Shown piece after piece: positions 52,401 through 64,000 of a stretch of DNA of 64,000 bases. Under the pieces are notes generated by a model. It was not told the DNA's origin. It saw nothing but the letters and a program-made list of their open reading frames with translations, and searched no databases. Positions within the stretch are counted from its first letter, which is position 1. Each line of letters opens with the position of its first letter. The DNA comes from Brachypodius melanocephalos (Eukaryota > Chordata > Aves > Passeriformes > Pycnonotidae). The stretch covers positions 12,246,095 through 12,310,094 of the forward strand of contig VZSR01001479.1 of the NCBI GenBank assembly GCA_013398615.1. The letters are read 5' to 3'. Position numbers and translations under genes: made by a program.

Positions 52401-55400
52401 AGTATAACACAACCTGGTAGATTCTAGATGGAAGAAAACATTTTTAAACAAAGACCTTCTAGTTTAAAGCAATAATCATCAACATGAGGCTTATATATAG
52501 TATGTGGCAGCTGTAACAACATTCATATCTCAGTGTGCCTGGTCTTAGGCAGAGCAAGGGAAGTGCTGAAAACAGTAGCATTCCTCATGGATCTGCTCCA
52601 GATCCCACAGAAGTCGGAGAGAATCTACGCTCCATGCTTGCTTTCACACTTGGGCAGCACAGCTAATGTTGAGCAAACAGACCACAGCTATGTGGCTCTC
52701 CCAGCAAGCCAGGCACATAAGAAAAAAATATCTGCTCCCTCCCTAAAGTCAGGATTTGGGTGAGGGCAAGGAAAGGAAACACAGATGTGGCACTACAGGT
52801 AACTGGTTCTTTCAGCAGAGTCTGTCTTGCACTGACCCTGACAACTTTAAACGCTTGGAAGCCTCCCAAGACCCACTGGGTAAATAACCACGGTGGAGGT
52901 TGTTTTTGGGGGAGAAAAGGGAGTATGGTTTTATTTGTTATTATTATCATCAATATGATGTTGCAAAACATTTTCCCTGCTAGAAATGATCATAACAAAA
53001 TATCAAACCATCAAAACGAACATGAGTCTTGGGCTCAGCTGGCTTACATGTTCTGGAAAGGTCATTAGTTTAAAGTTTCTGCTGCTGGGAACTGAGAAAC
53101 AATGCCATCTCTCAGGAAACAAATCCTTCTTTTTAATGCTGCCCTGCCCTCCTGATGTTCCTACCACACTTCAGATTGTGTCGAGGGGAATGAGAAGAGA
53201 GCTGATCTCTTCTCCAAAAAACATGGCTGATGCACTGGATAAGGAGACAAGGGCTGGCTCACAAGGAAGATCATTCTACAGCTTCCCAGTGGCAGACTAA
53301 GGACTGTGAAAAGTGAACTCTGGCAATTCCAGCAGTACACCACAGAGACATCGGAAGCACATGTGCTCTTCCAAATCCTCAGCCTACATGAGCTAAAGAT
53401 CTCAAAGGAGAACTCCAGCAGGCAAGGTTGTATCTACCTAGCAGAGAAGCAGACTGAAAGTTTATTGTGTTCATCTTGCTCAGCTTTCCCACCGTATTTT
53501 GTCTCAACATGCGTCAAGCTAAGAGCACAGATTCTCACTGCTTGGTCAGATGCATTCACTCAGATGTTTTTTCCTGCCTACTCCACACTAGGAAGTCAAT
53601 ATAAGATAAGAAGCAGCACAGGAGACCTCCTATGGTGGTACACATTGAATGGAAGAAAGGGTAGCCCATTGTGTGCAAACTTACAGTCACGATTAGGAGA
53701 GATGACAGAAGGTAAACTCATTTCCAAGTCATGCCTAAAATTACTAGTTCTATCTTTTCAGTTGCTGAGCGTCTGTTTTTGAGTTTAACAGTGTTTTTTT
53801 AGATTTAATTTCAGTTTGATGGTATTTATTCCAACCAAAATTACACACAAATATGGACTTTGTAAACTTCTGATCTGTATTTCTGATCTGAAACCCCAGG
53901 ATTACCTAGGTAAGTGACAAATCACTGGAGGAAAAAGAAACACAACAAACCTCATAACCTATATTAAATGACAATGCCACAAATGAGAAATCAAAATAAT
54001 TTTTGCAAAATGTGTTCTCTAAGGGTCTAGATTTAATAAAGATTTTCTTCATGGCCTCAGAACTGATACTACGGTTGCAAGCACAATGCAAAGACACTGC
54101 TCCCAAAGACCTGACACCAGCACTGCTTTTGTGTAGCACAGCTTTAAACCTGCACTGAAGCTGTAAATCAGGACTCATTCCACCAAAGTCAATGGAGCTA
54201 AATGACCGTAAAACTGGTGTGAGAGAGAAATCAAGTTGTTAACCTCTAAGGAGAGCTTGCACTTGTCTCACAACCTGTGTTTGGTTAGGCTGAATTTGAT
54301 TCATTCAGAGCGTAAAATGAGAACCTCAAGCTGGGAAATAAATATTTGATTGTAGCTGAGCTATGCTTGATATAATTTCATGATACTAAACTTTTAGCAT
54401 TAACTTCTCAGTGCATATCCAGTAATATTGTCTGAATTCGAATGGAGGTGTCTGATTCTAACCTCAAATTGCAACTTGTAGCATCTTCTGACCACAGTCT
54501 AATGATATGAAAACCCAAAAGCAACTACAGGCTTCCTTCTTTGACCTGGAAGAGAAACCTGACAAGGTTTCCCCAGAAATGAGTGAAATTACTTACCTCT
54601 CAAATAGTGGTAGCAGATTGATTCTGGTTCTTTTTCTTGGAAAAAACTTTGTATTTTGTGTTACACTTCTATTGAAAACAGGAAACTGAGGCCAGGAACC
54701 AGAACCTCAGAACATCCACCATCCCCTCTACTTTTTGAACACAGGCTTTACTTTCTATTTTATTACCCAGAAGAAAATTTTTGCCTAATTTTTCAATGGG
54801 CTGAGGTGCATAATATTGACTGTTGGCTGCTGGAAGGGATTTCTCCTTCAGGAGCACTGAGGCACATTCATTCCACTGTAAGTTCAAAACACAGGTGTGA
54901 AATTAAGTACTCTAAACTGCCCTGCAGAGGACACAAATCCTCTGAATTCAGGTAATGTGGCCCTGTGAATCTGTGGCCATGAGGATAATTCCTCCTTGAA
55001 AAGGACCTTTAAACTCCATGAGAATGTCATCCCGATGCTCGCTGGCAGTCACAGCATTTCAAGAGTCCTTTTGAGGGGAAGAATAACGAGGGTGTTCAGA
55101 GTGGATATTGAGAATGTCCCTGACCACTCACCTCCAAAAGGCACAGCAGAAGGAGGAGAGCTGAAGCTGGGTGCAATGATGATCCTCTGACGTGTAGAAA
55201 AGCTTCTCTACATGGAGAGTTCAGGTGGCAGAGAATTCCTTGGCTTGGAAAAAAAAGATGACTGATGGGTAGTTGACATAAAATTATTAAAAAATCAAGA
55301 AAGTACACAGTAAAAAATTACTCAGCCTTTCTTAGTCCATAAACATTAGAAAGACTTACTGGGAGGACCAGGACTTGCTAGACTAGGAAGATTAAGGGAC

Positions 55401-56000
55401 ACACTGTTTTGTTTTATACAGACACTCAGTGTTGTAAAGGCCAAAACTGTAAAATATCCAAATAAAATATAGTCAGATGTACTCTAAAAAATGGACCCAC
55501 GAAGGGATACTGACCACAAAGTTATGGATTCCTTCACTCTTCTTTTCTTTGCATGAATTTTGATGATGGGATCATTTCACTCTGCAGAGATTCCAAAGTT
55601 CATTTTATTAGATTTTTTTTTAATTACTTAGTATTCCCCACTGTCCAAGTTACATATTAAGATCGCAGTTTTACATGCATATTCAAAGGAAAAATTATTA
55701 AATACATATTAAGAAACTGGCACATCCAGATCTGGATTTCAAGTTCTTAAATGTTCAGAGGTATCTGGAATATATTTAACAATTTGTGTTATTAGCTATA
55801 TGTTGTGTAGTAATTTAATACATATCAGAGAGTATGTGCAAAAATTGCTCAGAATGGAGCTCCTGATTTCCATCTACTTTGTAATTTAAAGGCAGTTATT
55901 CATGCACTTTGGTTTTGGCCCTTGTGTAGGTAGTGGAAAATCATGATAAAAGCGGCATCAAAAATTTGAAGAAGAAATCAAGGAAAATACACTTGGGGGC
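49401..56000. other. Noncoding stretch, no supported gene
   Basis: Frames here include one of 158 codons (53306-53782 +), but none has a recognisable domain. A short GC-richer block lies at 49540-49800. A short TAAA run is at 52297-52312. No clear CR1 copy is visible. Confidence 0.5.
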
Positions 56001-56029
56001 TTTTTTTTTTTTTTTTTTTTTTTTTTTTT
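56001..56029. repeat. T29 homopolymer
   Basis: An uninterrupted run of 29 T, following GGGGGC. It could be read as a minus-strand A tail, but no AATAAA-like signal or retrocopy is recognisable beside it. Confidence 0.95.
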
Positions 56030-56577
56030 CCTTCCATCAGAGATCCTAAAGAGCAAAGACAAGACCAGAGTTTCTGCAGCTCCAGCCCGTAAGCCTCTGT
56101 CACTGTACAGAGGGGAGAAAGATGTTGGAAAGGAAAGGGAATAAGCCCTGGCCTGGGTCAAGCAGGTGCATTTCAAGGGTTTCACTGAGCTTGCACCATG
56201 GCTGCCAGGCTACCCTTGCACCAAATGTCCCTTCCATCCCGTTCCAGTTTCGGTTTTCTCCAGGTGTTAAGGAGCTTTCTGTTTTAGCACAGGGTAAATC
56301 AGGGTTTGGCAGATTAAAAATAAAATTTAAAAAAAAAAAGTTCATTTCATTTTCTCTGGGAAATGTAAACAGCCTCCACACAGCCAGCACTACCAGTTAG
56401 TGTAACAGCAGAGAAAGCTCTGGTTGAAATCTGGATTTCACCTCCTGAGTGGCACATACAGATGAAAAAAGTGAAATAATTACTTTGAAAAGGCTCATCC
56501 ATTTATCTTGCTGGCACAAAGACCTCCTTTACTTTGTTTTATGGGATCTTAAGCATCTCAATTCCCCTTTTTGGTTA

Positions 56578-56580
<3 letters not shown>

Positions 56581-56608
<28 letters not shown>
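56581..56608 (+). repeat. A28 homopolymer
   Basis: A run of 28 A, followed by TGCTACTATGT and a second run of 9 A. TATGT precedes both A runs, suggesting a small local duplication. With the T29 tract it brackets about 550 bases in inverted orientation. Confidence 0.95.
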
Positions 56609-56609
<1 letters not shown>

Positions 56610-56874
56610 GCTACTATGTAAAAAAAAAACAGCAAAAGCTGCTAAAAAGCATTCAGAGAGGGAGCAGTAGCTTTAGCCTTCTGTTTGTGCAATTCCAATA
56701 GGTGTATTTAAATGTAAATGCTACCCTTTCACCCTTGAGCCACCTATTCTTGCAGCCAGCAGAAAGAGAGCATTCATGGTATAATGTCTTTATGAGGACA
56801 GATCTTATACTTAATTTCTCATGTGAATCCAACTCTTTTATAACACATTTTTGTGAGATTAAAAGAACAATATT

Positions 56875-56940
56875 AGTCTAGTGGCTCAGCAGCCAGATCA
56901 CTGCTCTGTCACATGGGAGACGTGGGTTCAAAGGGATGGC
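56875..56940 (+). mobile_element. tRNA-derived SINE head (MIR-like)
   Basis: AGTCTAGTGGCTCAGCAG at 56875-56892 contains a perfect pol III A box (TGGCTCAGCAG, 56882-56892). GGTTCAAA at 56925-56932 is a near-consensus B box 33 bases downstream, the spacing of a tRNA-type promoter. The order AGTCTAGTGG ... CTGCTCTG ... GGGAGACGTGGGTTCAA resembles the tRNA-derived heads of amniote MIR-type SINEs. The T arm and anticodon arm do not fold properly, so it is not a functional tRNA. Confidence 0.5.
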
Positions 56941-57542
56941 AGGCAACTGTGCTGGGAAGTGCTTGATGGAAACAGCAGCCACGGAAAGATCCAGTCCTCC
57001 ACTCTCACAGAATTGTTTAACTTCACATTATCTCCTCCCTCGGGCCAGACAGAGCCTCTCTCGCTCCAGCTCCTTACTGGAAACCATCCAGCTGCTGTTC
57101 TCTTACACAGAACTGTTGGAAGGGTTTGAGACCCCAGCTCTTTACACCACTTTGGTTAGCCTGCATTTGCTCAGCGGGGAGGATTTTCGAGAAGGAGAAG
57201 GGACTTTCTGAGGATGCACTTCCAGACTAAGTGGCTTTGCCTGCCCAGCTTCACTCAGTGCCCACGAGTGTCAGGTTATCCGTGCTCATGGCATGGCTGC
57301 ACTGCACAGCCGGTGGGCAGAGGCACGATGTGCTGGTAAGGGGGACAGAGCAGCTCCCATCCTGATATGTCAGGGCAGAGCCCCACAGAACCTAGCTAGC
57401 CCTAAGTGCTCTGTACTAGGAGAATTATTTCTCGAGTGGGGAAAAGCCTCAGTCCATTTTGGCTAAGTTGAAAAAATAAATTTTTTAAGTACGGGCCAAG
57501 AAAATTGCATCTTACCTTGTCCCTACCAGATCAAAATAAGGC

Positions 57543-57559
57543 TTTTTTTTTTTTTTTTT
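57543..57559. repeat. T17 homopolymer
   Basis: An uninterrupted run of 17 T. Confidence 0.9.
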
Positions 57560-57654
57560 CTAATAATCTTTTTTCCTCAGTCCAGAGCATGGTTACATGT
57601 GACAGACATCAGACTTTGGCTTCATGACACTTCCATGCAAGAATAAATACATTT

Positions 57655-57870
57655 TGGAGCATGGCCCTAAGGCAGCTGCAAGACAGCTGTGCCGTGTGCC
57701 GGTGTGTGCCCGGCCCTCCCGATTAGTAGAATTATTATTCTTTTTGTGATGCTTCTCAGAGGACACAGCGATAAGGGGTCTTTGTGCAGAGTGACATTCA
57801 AATGCTCAACAATATGATCTTTTTCTCCCTGGAGAAAGATCCAAGCCCAAGTACAAGCCATGTTATTTTT
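57655..57870. promoter_or_regulatory. Candidate conserved noncoding element
   Basis: The texture is repeat-free with local CpGs (GTGCCGTGTGCCGG, CCCGGCC, CCCGATTAG). Two E boxes (CAGCTG) lie near 57673 and 57684, and a GATTAG homeobox-type core near 57720. A minus-strand frame of 64 codons has no recognisable content. Regulatory function is inferred only. Confidence 0.22.
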
Positions 57871-58360
57871 TCTCTAGCAGCTCTGTGACGCAAGACAGAG
57901 GGGTCTGTGTGTGCCGCAAGCACCAGCACCAATGTCAGGCATCCCGCTTACTTCCCTCACTTCCCCTTCCCTTGATACACAGCATATGTTTCATTGTGGC
58001 ACCAAGAACAGGAAAACTGAGGGGAAATAGCCTATTATTTTAGGAGGTGCAGGACCAAGCACCTGGAACAGTGAAATACTTGGAAAGCACTTCTGTAAAT
58101 GTTTCAGGCTGTAATATATTAAACAATTAAGAGGTGTTGGTATTTCTCTGCTCAATGGTATTTAACAGGGAAGTTCCCTTTAAAGGCTCCAGAGCAGAAT
58201 GTGTATGGTCATGCTCTTTAAAACAAAAACTACCTGGTTTTTTCCCTCCCTTTCAGCAAAATGTCCAAATTTCAGCTGACTTGCTCTTTCAGCAGAGGAA
58301 ATTAAGCCAGATTATTTTAATGCTGCTTTAGATTGTTAACTCCTAGAAAAAAACAAAAGC

Positions 58361-58391
58361 GGGGGGTGGGGGGGCAGGGGAGTGGAGGGGG
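58361..58391 (+). other. G-quadruplex-forming motif
   Basis: G runs of 6, 7, 4 and 5 (58361-58366, 58368-58374, 58377-58380, 58387-58391) are separated by T, CA and AGTGGA. The arrangement fits the quadruplex rule with short loops. Confidence 0.75.
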
Positions 58392-59439
58392 AAGGAAAAA
58401 AGAGGTCCAAAGAATAGAATTAGTTACCTTGAAAGCTCCATTCAGGTAATTTAGAAAATTGTTTTGCTAATAACCTTAATGCATTGCTTGTGCACCCAGG
58501 ACTGTCAGCACTACAGGTTACTACAGGTTAGTCAGTAAATTGCTGATACCAGCTACAACCAACCCTTAAGAAATCCTGTATCTCTTACGTCTCTGCTTCT
58601 GTTTTCCTGACAACAATACAGGAGTCACTATGCAACACCAAATTAGCACGAAAGAATAAGAACTTAATACTGACATTTCTTAGCCAAGAACACAGTCAAA
58701 ATTAAGTGCAGTTAATGAATGCTTAGTTAATTCTTAGAAAGCTCTTCTTCATGCCCTTTACAGCACAGTGAAATGCAAGTTCTTTTAGACAGGTACACAG
58801 AGAGAGACATGCTTACACCCACATACATGCCCCATGCACAGGTAGCCTACATATACATATACACATTTAGATAATTTCCAAATAGACAAGCTCTAGGAAG
58901 CTTTGTAAGAGAAAGAAGAAAAAAATTACCTACTGGTCTCTATAACACCAACAAGTCCCTGGAAAAACTTCAGAATTGCCTGTTCAAATATTTTCTAAGA
59001 TTATGTTAGCAATCGTTTTCATCAATTTTTTTTTTTTTTGATCAAGCAAAAAAAAAAAGAAAAAAAGATGACTTGATAGAACCTAAAAATTGTTAACAGT
59101 GGAAAATGCCTGCTTCAAGCTTCTTGTAAGAAAACAAACACAGGAATTGACAACTTCTGTGCAGTTTTAGCTCCGAAGAAATTATGTCAGGCTTTTGCTT
59201 TAATCACTTATCTCAGGGCAGCCCATCTGATTAACAAGAAGGAAAAAAAAAAAAAGTATTAAAACTTAGTGAGTTACTGGAATCTTCTGGAACTGAAAAC
59301 TGTACAGATGGTCTGCAACATATTTGTATAGAGGATGCTCAATTGTTGGTGGGTCCCCAACTATTATAGAGGCATGGTAAGGAGGCAGATACTGGGCAGT
59401 GAGCACTGAGCAACTGCTGTCACTGAGCCTTCCCCTCTT

Positions 59440-59790
59440 GGCTGCATCCCCACTTGCCCAACGAGCACTTTTGGTCTCCCAGAGCAGAGACAAAGGTTGC
59501 TTTGGAGAAGCCGGGAAGCCTAAGAACACCATGTAGATTTAGGGCTGGATAGGAGGTATTGTGCGGAGGCCATGCCCATTACTCATCCGCTGGCAACGGG
59601 CTCTCTTCCTTTTGTCTGGAAAGACGGTAAACTTTCAATGCCATCTGAAAACAGAAGGCCTTTCACAGAGTGCAAGAACTCTGCCATCTCAATCATGTGA
59701 AAATATTGTAAACACTTTCCCAGCCCCCATTCAGCTGTCCAAAAAGCAGAGTTAGAAAACACCAAACAAAACTGGAAGGGAAGAAAAGAC
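59440..59790. promoter_or_regulatory. Candidate conserved noncoding element
   Basis: A mixed-composition patch between A/T tracts, containing several CpGs (GAAGCCGGGAAG, TGTGCGGAGG, ATCCGCTGG, AACGGGC, AGACGG). It has overlapping frames on both strands (64 to 88 codons) without domains. The regulatory call is inference from texture. Confidence 0.2.
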
Positions 59791-62700
59791 TGTGCATTGC
59801 GCACTTCGGTTTAATTTATATTTTTTTACTCTGAATAGGAATTTTTCTTGGAATTTTCCTTTTTTTTCCTTAATGTTAGTGAACAGGGTTAAGTAGCTAT
59901 TATGGAGAAAAGGCAGTTAAAAGCCTATTCTATGTTTTATTTAGAGAAGAAAAAAAGGGTCCAGTGCCCAGCAGTTTCTCTCCAGCAGAGCAGTCTCATA
60001 TTTCCTTACAGCCCTTGCAAGAATAGATTTCAAATGTGCTTCAGGACTCGAATTTCTCATTCAGTACTCAGGTTGACCCACCCCTATGAACTTTTTCCTG
60101 GAGGGTCTTCTCCCCAAACATTTAAATATCACAAGTGTTGTATTACTGATTTATCACAACACATACAGAGTGGGAAAGGGTTCATATTCACGTTCAGAAA
60201 ATATCTGCATGTGTGCACATATATATGTTTACGTGTATATCACACATACAACATATGCGAAAGCATACGTGTCATTTGCACAAAATTCTTAAACTATTGG
60301 TTTGCCTGATAACACTTTTCATGCATGTGGTGCTCTTGCACTACACCCTTAACTCTGGCCAGTTTTCACAGATACTTCCAGCACATCAGTTAGCTATGTG
60401 AAAGCAAAGTAGTTCCTTGCTCAAAAAATGTTGTGTTCACTCCGCTGAAGCCAGGGACGACTTGAAATTTCGCAGTAACTTTGAGCAATGGCAACACATT
60501 AGCACCACAATTCTTCACTATTTGAGGTATGAGGTTTTCATTTAGATTGGCCAACTTAACACCAGAGAGGGGCAAAGAGAAACAGCTCTGCTGGTGGGAA
60601 ATACAAGTTGTTCCTTTTTGTTCCGTTTGGTCCTGAATCAATTCTGAGCAGAGCACAAGTAGGTAAGCCTGGATGTATTCCTACTCCATCAAAGGCAAAC
60701 ACTCTGGCCCTAACCTAGGAAAGGGTCAGCTGTCATTCATTACTTCCAGAGGAATATATCACTCCTATCTTATTTTGTACGAGTATTCAACAAATAGTGC
60801 TCACTGATGGAAAAGCGTCCCCGGCAAGACCGTGAGAGCTGACAGCTGTAGGAGCACTTCATGTACAGGGGAATCTGTTTTACCTGAGCTCCCCTCACTC
60901 TCTGCAAATGCAGAAAGTTTGCATAAGGAAGAGAAAAGGCTTTCTTACTTAAATAGACTGATATGACGTCTCTTCCATACACACCATGAAAACACAGGCT
61001 CATAGGTTAGAGAGTTAGGAAAAGTAGTTGCCAATAACTGAAGCAGGGGTTGATAAACTGCCCAACATTATAAATTCTCAAATGCATTCCTTGGGACTGC
61101 CTTGCACATGCTATCTCAATACTCCCCTCCTCCCTTCTGCATTTCATAAAAAAGAAGCTGCAATAAATTAGAATTTTATGAGACTGCAAATAAAAACCTT
61201 CACTAAAATTGAAAACAAGACATGGATGTAGAAGCATATGGAAGGTTTATGAGAGCAGAGGAAAAAAAAATTATCCCAAGGCAATAAAAAACCTGTCTGA
61301 CTCTTTCTTGGTCTTCACAAACCAAGAATTACTAGAGACAGATGAAAAAGTTTTGAACAGTGCAGTACTGGTACATCTTCCAGCAAAGAGACATTCTAGT
61401 TTTTATTTACTCTTCTTATGCAAGGCAGCCTGGTAAAAACTACTCTAAGGCACATTCCTTTATAAAATACTTCAAAGTTATATATGGAAATGAGATACCT
61501 TTCTGCTTTGATCCTTGGTATAAGGCTAACCAAGCAAAAGTGGCTTCCTGGCCTTTCATACAGGTTTTCTTGGGAACTCGACACTGCACCCTCTGAATTC
61601 TTGCACTAGCATTTTAAGTATTTTATTGGATAAAGGCAGTTTTGTTTCATTTACATTTTCATCTTTGTTCCAAACCTCAGTGTGATTAATTCTGACCACT
61701 GTATATACAGTTGTACTCCTAATTCTCTTTTTTTCCGCTACTTCTCCCATCCTCACTACTCCCTGCTTCCAGAATGGTGTGGGTATGGGATTTTGTTTAG
61801 CTAAATGATAGAGTGGCTATTAAGAATGGTTTTGCTGTATTTTTAAATACAATACTCCACATTCCAGACATTTCTACCAAACACAGAGGTTTGAAAATGA
61901 AGAATTCTGCAAGTGATGAAATTTGGGTCTGGTTCTAAATTGACAAAAAGCACTCTAAGAATTTTTAGATTTTTCCTCTCTAAAATGACTAAAACCTGTG
62001 GGCTTCAGTTATAGGGATATGGTTTAGCATCTCATGTTAGAAGTGAAAATCCTGTAGTACACTTTGCTCCTAAAAATAAGTGGAGGTTGTACTCAGTGTC
62101 CAAATAAAGCCTCTGAACTTCTAATTTTCATTTATACAGGACACAAATGATACTGATCCATAACAGGCAGTATTATCTTGTCCTACAAGTATATAGATTT
62201 TATACACCTGCTAAACTGATCATTGTGAAATGGTTAAAAGCTGCAGCCATTAAATTATCCTTGTGATACCCAGTTAAAAATTAATTCGAAGTGTGTTCAA
62301 GTGTTTGCAATGAATGCAAGGATTGCTCATCATTCCACATCCATCAGCTGCCAAAGGCAAATAAATTCTGGAAAGAAGGTGACAAAACAAAGTCGAGGAC
62401 ATCCCATATCAGAGTGGGAGGAGTGTTTTTACAGAATACACAAGCTCATGGTCTGGGAAGGTGTTGTTTCTACAGAGAAATTGTAGAAGTTGCCCAAGGT
62501 TCTGTGCTCATGAGATTCACTCCATCTTGGGAACAAGAATGTACCTAAACATCACAGAAACAAATATCTGAGAGTAACTGGGAGTTTGCACCTTCCTCTC
62601 GATAAAATCTTAATGAAACTCAGGAATCCTCTCCTCAGTGCTGTGACTTAAGCAAACACCATTGAAATATCATTCTCTCAAAAGAAAACCAAACAATATT

Positions 62701-62878
62701 GTGACACACAATTCATTAAGAGCTCTTGTTTGCATGGTACCTTACAGAAGTTGAGAAGAATTAAGATTCTTGAGTTGTCTTCTACATTAGAGAGCAGAGG
62801 TGATGAGAGAGGAGAGACAAGATATTCAGAACTTGAATAGGATTGTGCTAACTTCTATTTTATGCATTTTGAATGTCC

Positions 62879-62921
62879 TTTTTTTTCTTTCTTTCTTTTT
62901 TTTTTTTTTTTTTCTCTTTTT
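62879..62921. repeat. T-rich low-complexity tract
   Basis: T runs interrupted by single C residues. Phenylalanine-rich open frames over this tract are artefacts. Confidence 0.9.
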
Positions 62922-64000
62922 TCAGCCCAGTCCCTGGTTTCCTGTGTCCAATTCCACTAACTCATTCAAGACATTCTCTTCTGGTATCCACAGAAATGGC
63001 AGAATATCACAATTTTCAGATATTGAACAAGATATCCGTAATTATACAGACATGGGCCTATAAATTCAGCTACTGAATAAAAACAAACCATACACTTTTC
63101 TTGATCCCACAGAGGATGAATTTACACAGTCCTACAAGAATTGATGTTAGACATTTGAGAGTAATGTCTAAAAGTTTGTTTTCTCTTCATTTATTACAAA
63201 AGCTGTAACAAATTCTGACTTTTTTTTTTCTTCAGAGACTGTTCCTAATAATTATTCTTTCATTCTAATTTTTTCCCACACAAAGTACTCATACCTAAAC
63301 ACTGCAAAAACTAAGAGCACTGCCTGAAAAATCAAGCGGTCCTGGGGGTCTATGAAGGTCTTGTGGATGCCAACCAAAACATGGAGCCAAGCTAGAGCTC
63401 ACACCTTTCATCAATGGTGACAAGTGGCCAGGAGCCCCTCCCTGAGGCACACAGCTCTGGGTGGGGCACAAGGGACCAGCACCCCGTTCATCCCAAAAGG
63501 AGGGTGGCTCCAGTTCCTCATTGTGGACCAATCCCACAGTTTCCCAAGGCAAATCTGGACTCTATTCCCTCCACGCAGTTCACATTGCCCGCTGCCCCAA
63601 ACCTCTCTATTTCCCCCACCCAGTACAAGAGCTGTAAGACAAGTCTAAACACAGCTGTCAAGTTCTAAAATCAGCATCAAAGCTCAGTAAAAGCAAGAGG
63701 GAAAAACAATATGCTTTGTTAAACAATAGTGCCTCAGATCTCAAAGGGCTGTACAATGAAAGTAATACCCCCTTTGAGTTCTGTACGTGGCAAGCTCATA
63801 CCTGACATCCTCAGTCACAACCCCACGGTTTATGAGGTGACGAGAAAAGAATACAGCTCCTTCTTGTCAGTAGGACATCTCCACTGCCCTACAGGAAATT
63901 TTCTTGCTGTATTTCAGATGTATTGAATCTTCTAGACATTAGAAAAGCAAAACATGCACTGTGCACTTTAGAGCTATCACCTCTCTTCAGTTCATAGGTT
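62922..64000. other. Noncoding stretch to window end
   Basis: A GC-richer patch at about 63330-63630 carries overlapping frames on both strands (74 to 85 codons) without recognisable domains. I cannot assign it. The remainder is ordinary AT-rich sequence. Confidence 0.45.

Noticed and set aside
53306..53782. 158-codon open frame, plus strand
   Set aside because: No domain, no conserved motif and no exon signals were found. It is most likely chance.
56875..56940. Functional tRNA gene
   Set aside because: A and B boxes are present, but the T stem and anticodon stem do not pair, and no acceptor stem closes the structure.

Overview
The window looks like AT-rich, gene-poor nuclear DNA from a vertebrate, most likely a bird. 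The main evidence is repeat content: at least five fragments of the LINE family CR1, in both orientations. One (about 30947-31815) still encodes recognisable pieces of the C-terminal part of the CR1 reverse-transcriptase ORF. The 3' ends of several copies carry the avian-type tail (TTTGGGTTGGAAG..., relics of the AGAATCATAG octamer repeat). Few other interspersed repeats are visible, which also fits a bird. A songbird or other neoavian is plausible but unproven.

No complete protein-coding gene can be supported. The open frames in the window are short, lack recognisable domains, and are what random stop spacing or low-complexity DNA would produce. The best coding candidate is one first exon at 8595-8682 (+). 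It has a good ATG context, 29 codons and a strong donor (T|GTAAGT), and it sits below a CpG-enriched stretch with an octamer site. I do not recognise the product. A second, weaker exon-like segment lies on the minus strand at 18925-19054.

Layout: 1-8267 is plain noncoding DNA. 8268-8688 is the candidate promoter and first exon. 11380-12240 holds a compact CpG-rich block that stands out from its surroundings and is the best enhancer or CpG-island candidate. 13025-13246 is a plus-strand CR1. 20.0-21.3 kb holds T tracts, a CAAAA microsatellite and a small CRE-like palindrome. 25.95 kb, 30.9-31.8 kb, 34.3 kb and 35.2 kb hold minus-strand CR1 copies. 27.0 kb and 56.9 kb hold possible MIR/tRNA-SINE relics. 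37.2 kb, 56.0 kb and 56.6 kb hold long A or T tracts. 42.05, 48.95 and 58.37 kb hold G-run clusters able to form quadruplexes. 48.6-48.8 kb holds a long TTTC microsatellite. Several other patches (41.6, 45.5-46.2, 49.2, 57.7 and 59.5 kb) look like conserved noncoding elements by texture only.

The genes do not work together in any visible way. The window is best read as an intron or intergenic desert with scattered regulatory candidates. I found no operon, CRISPR array, defence system, intact retrovirus or other discrete novel system. The most interesting leads are the unassigned first exon and the CpG-rich island.
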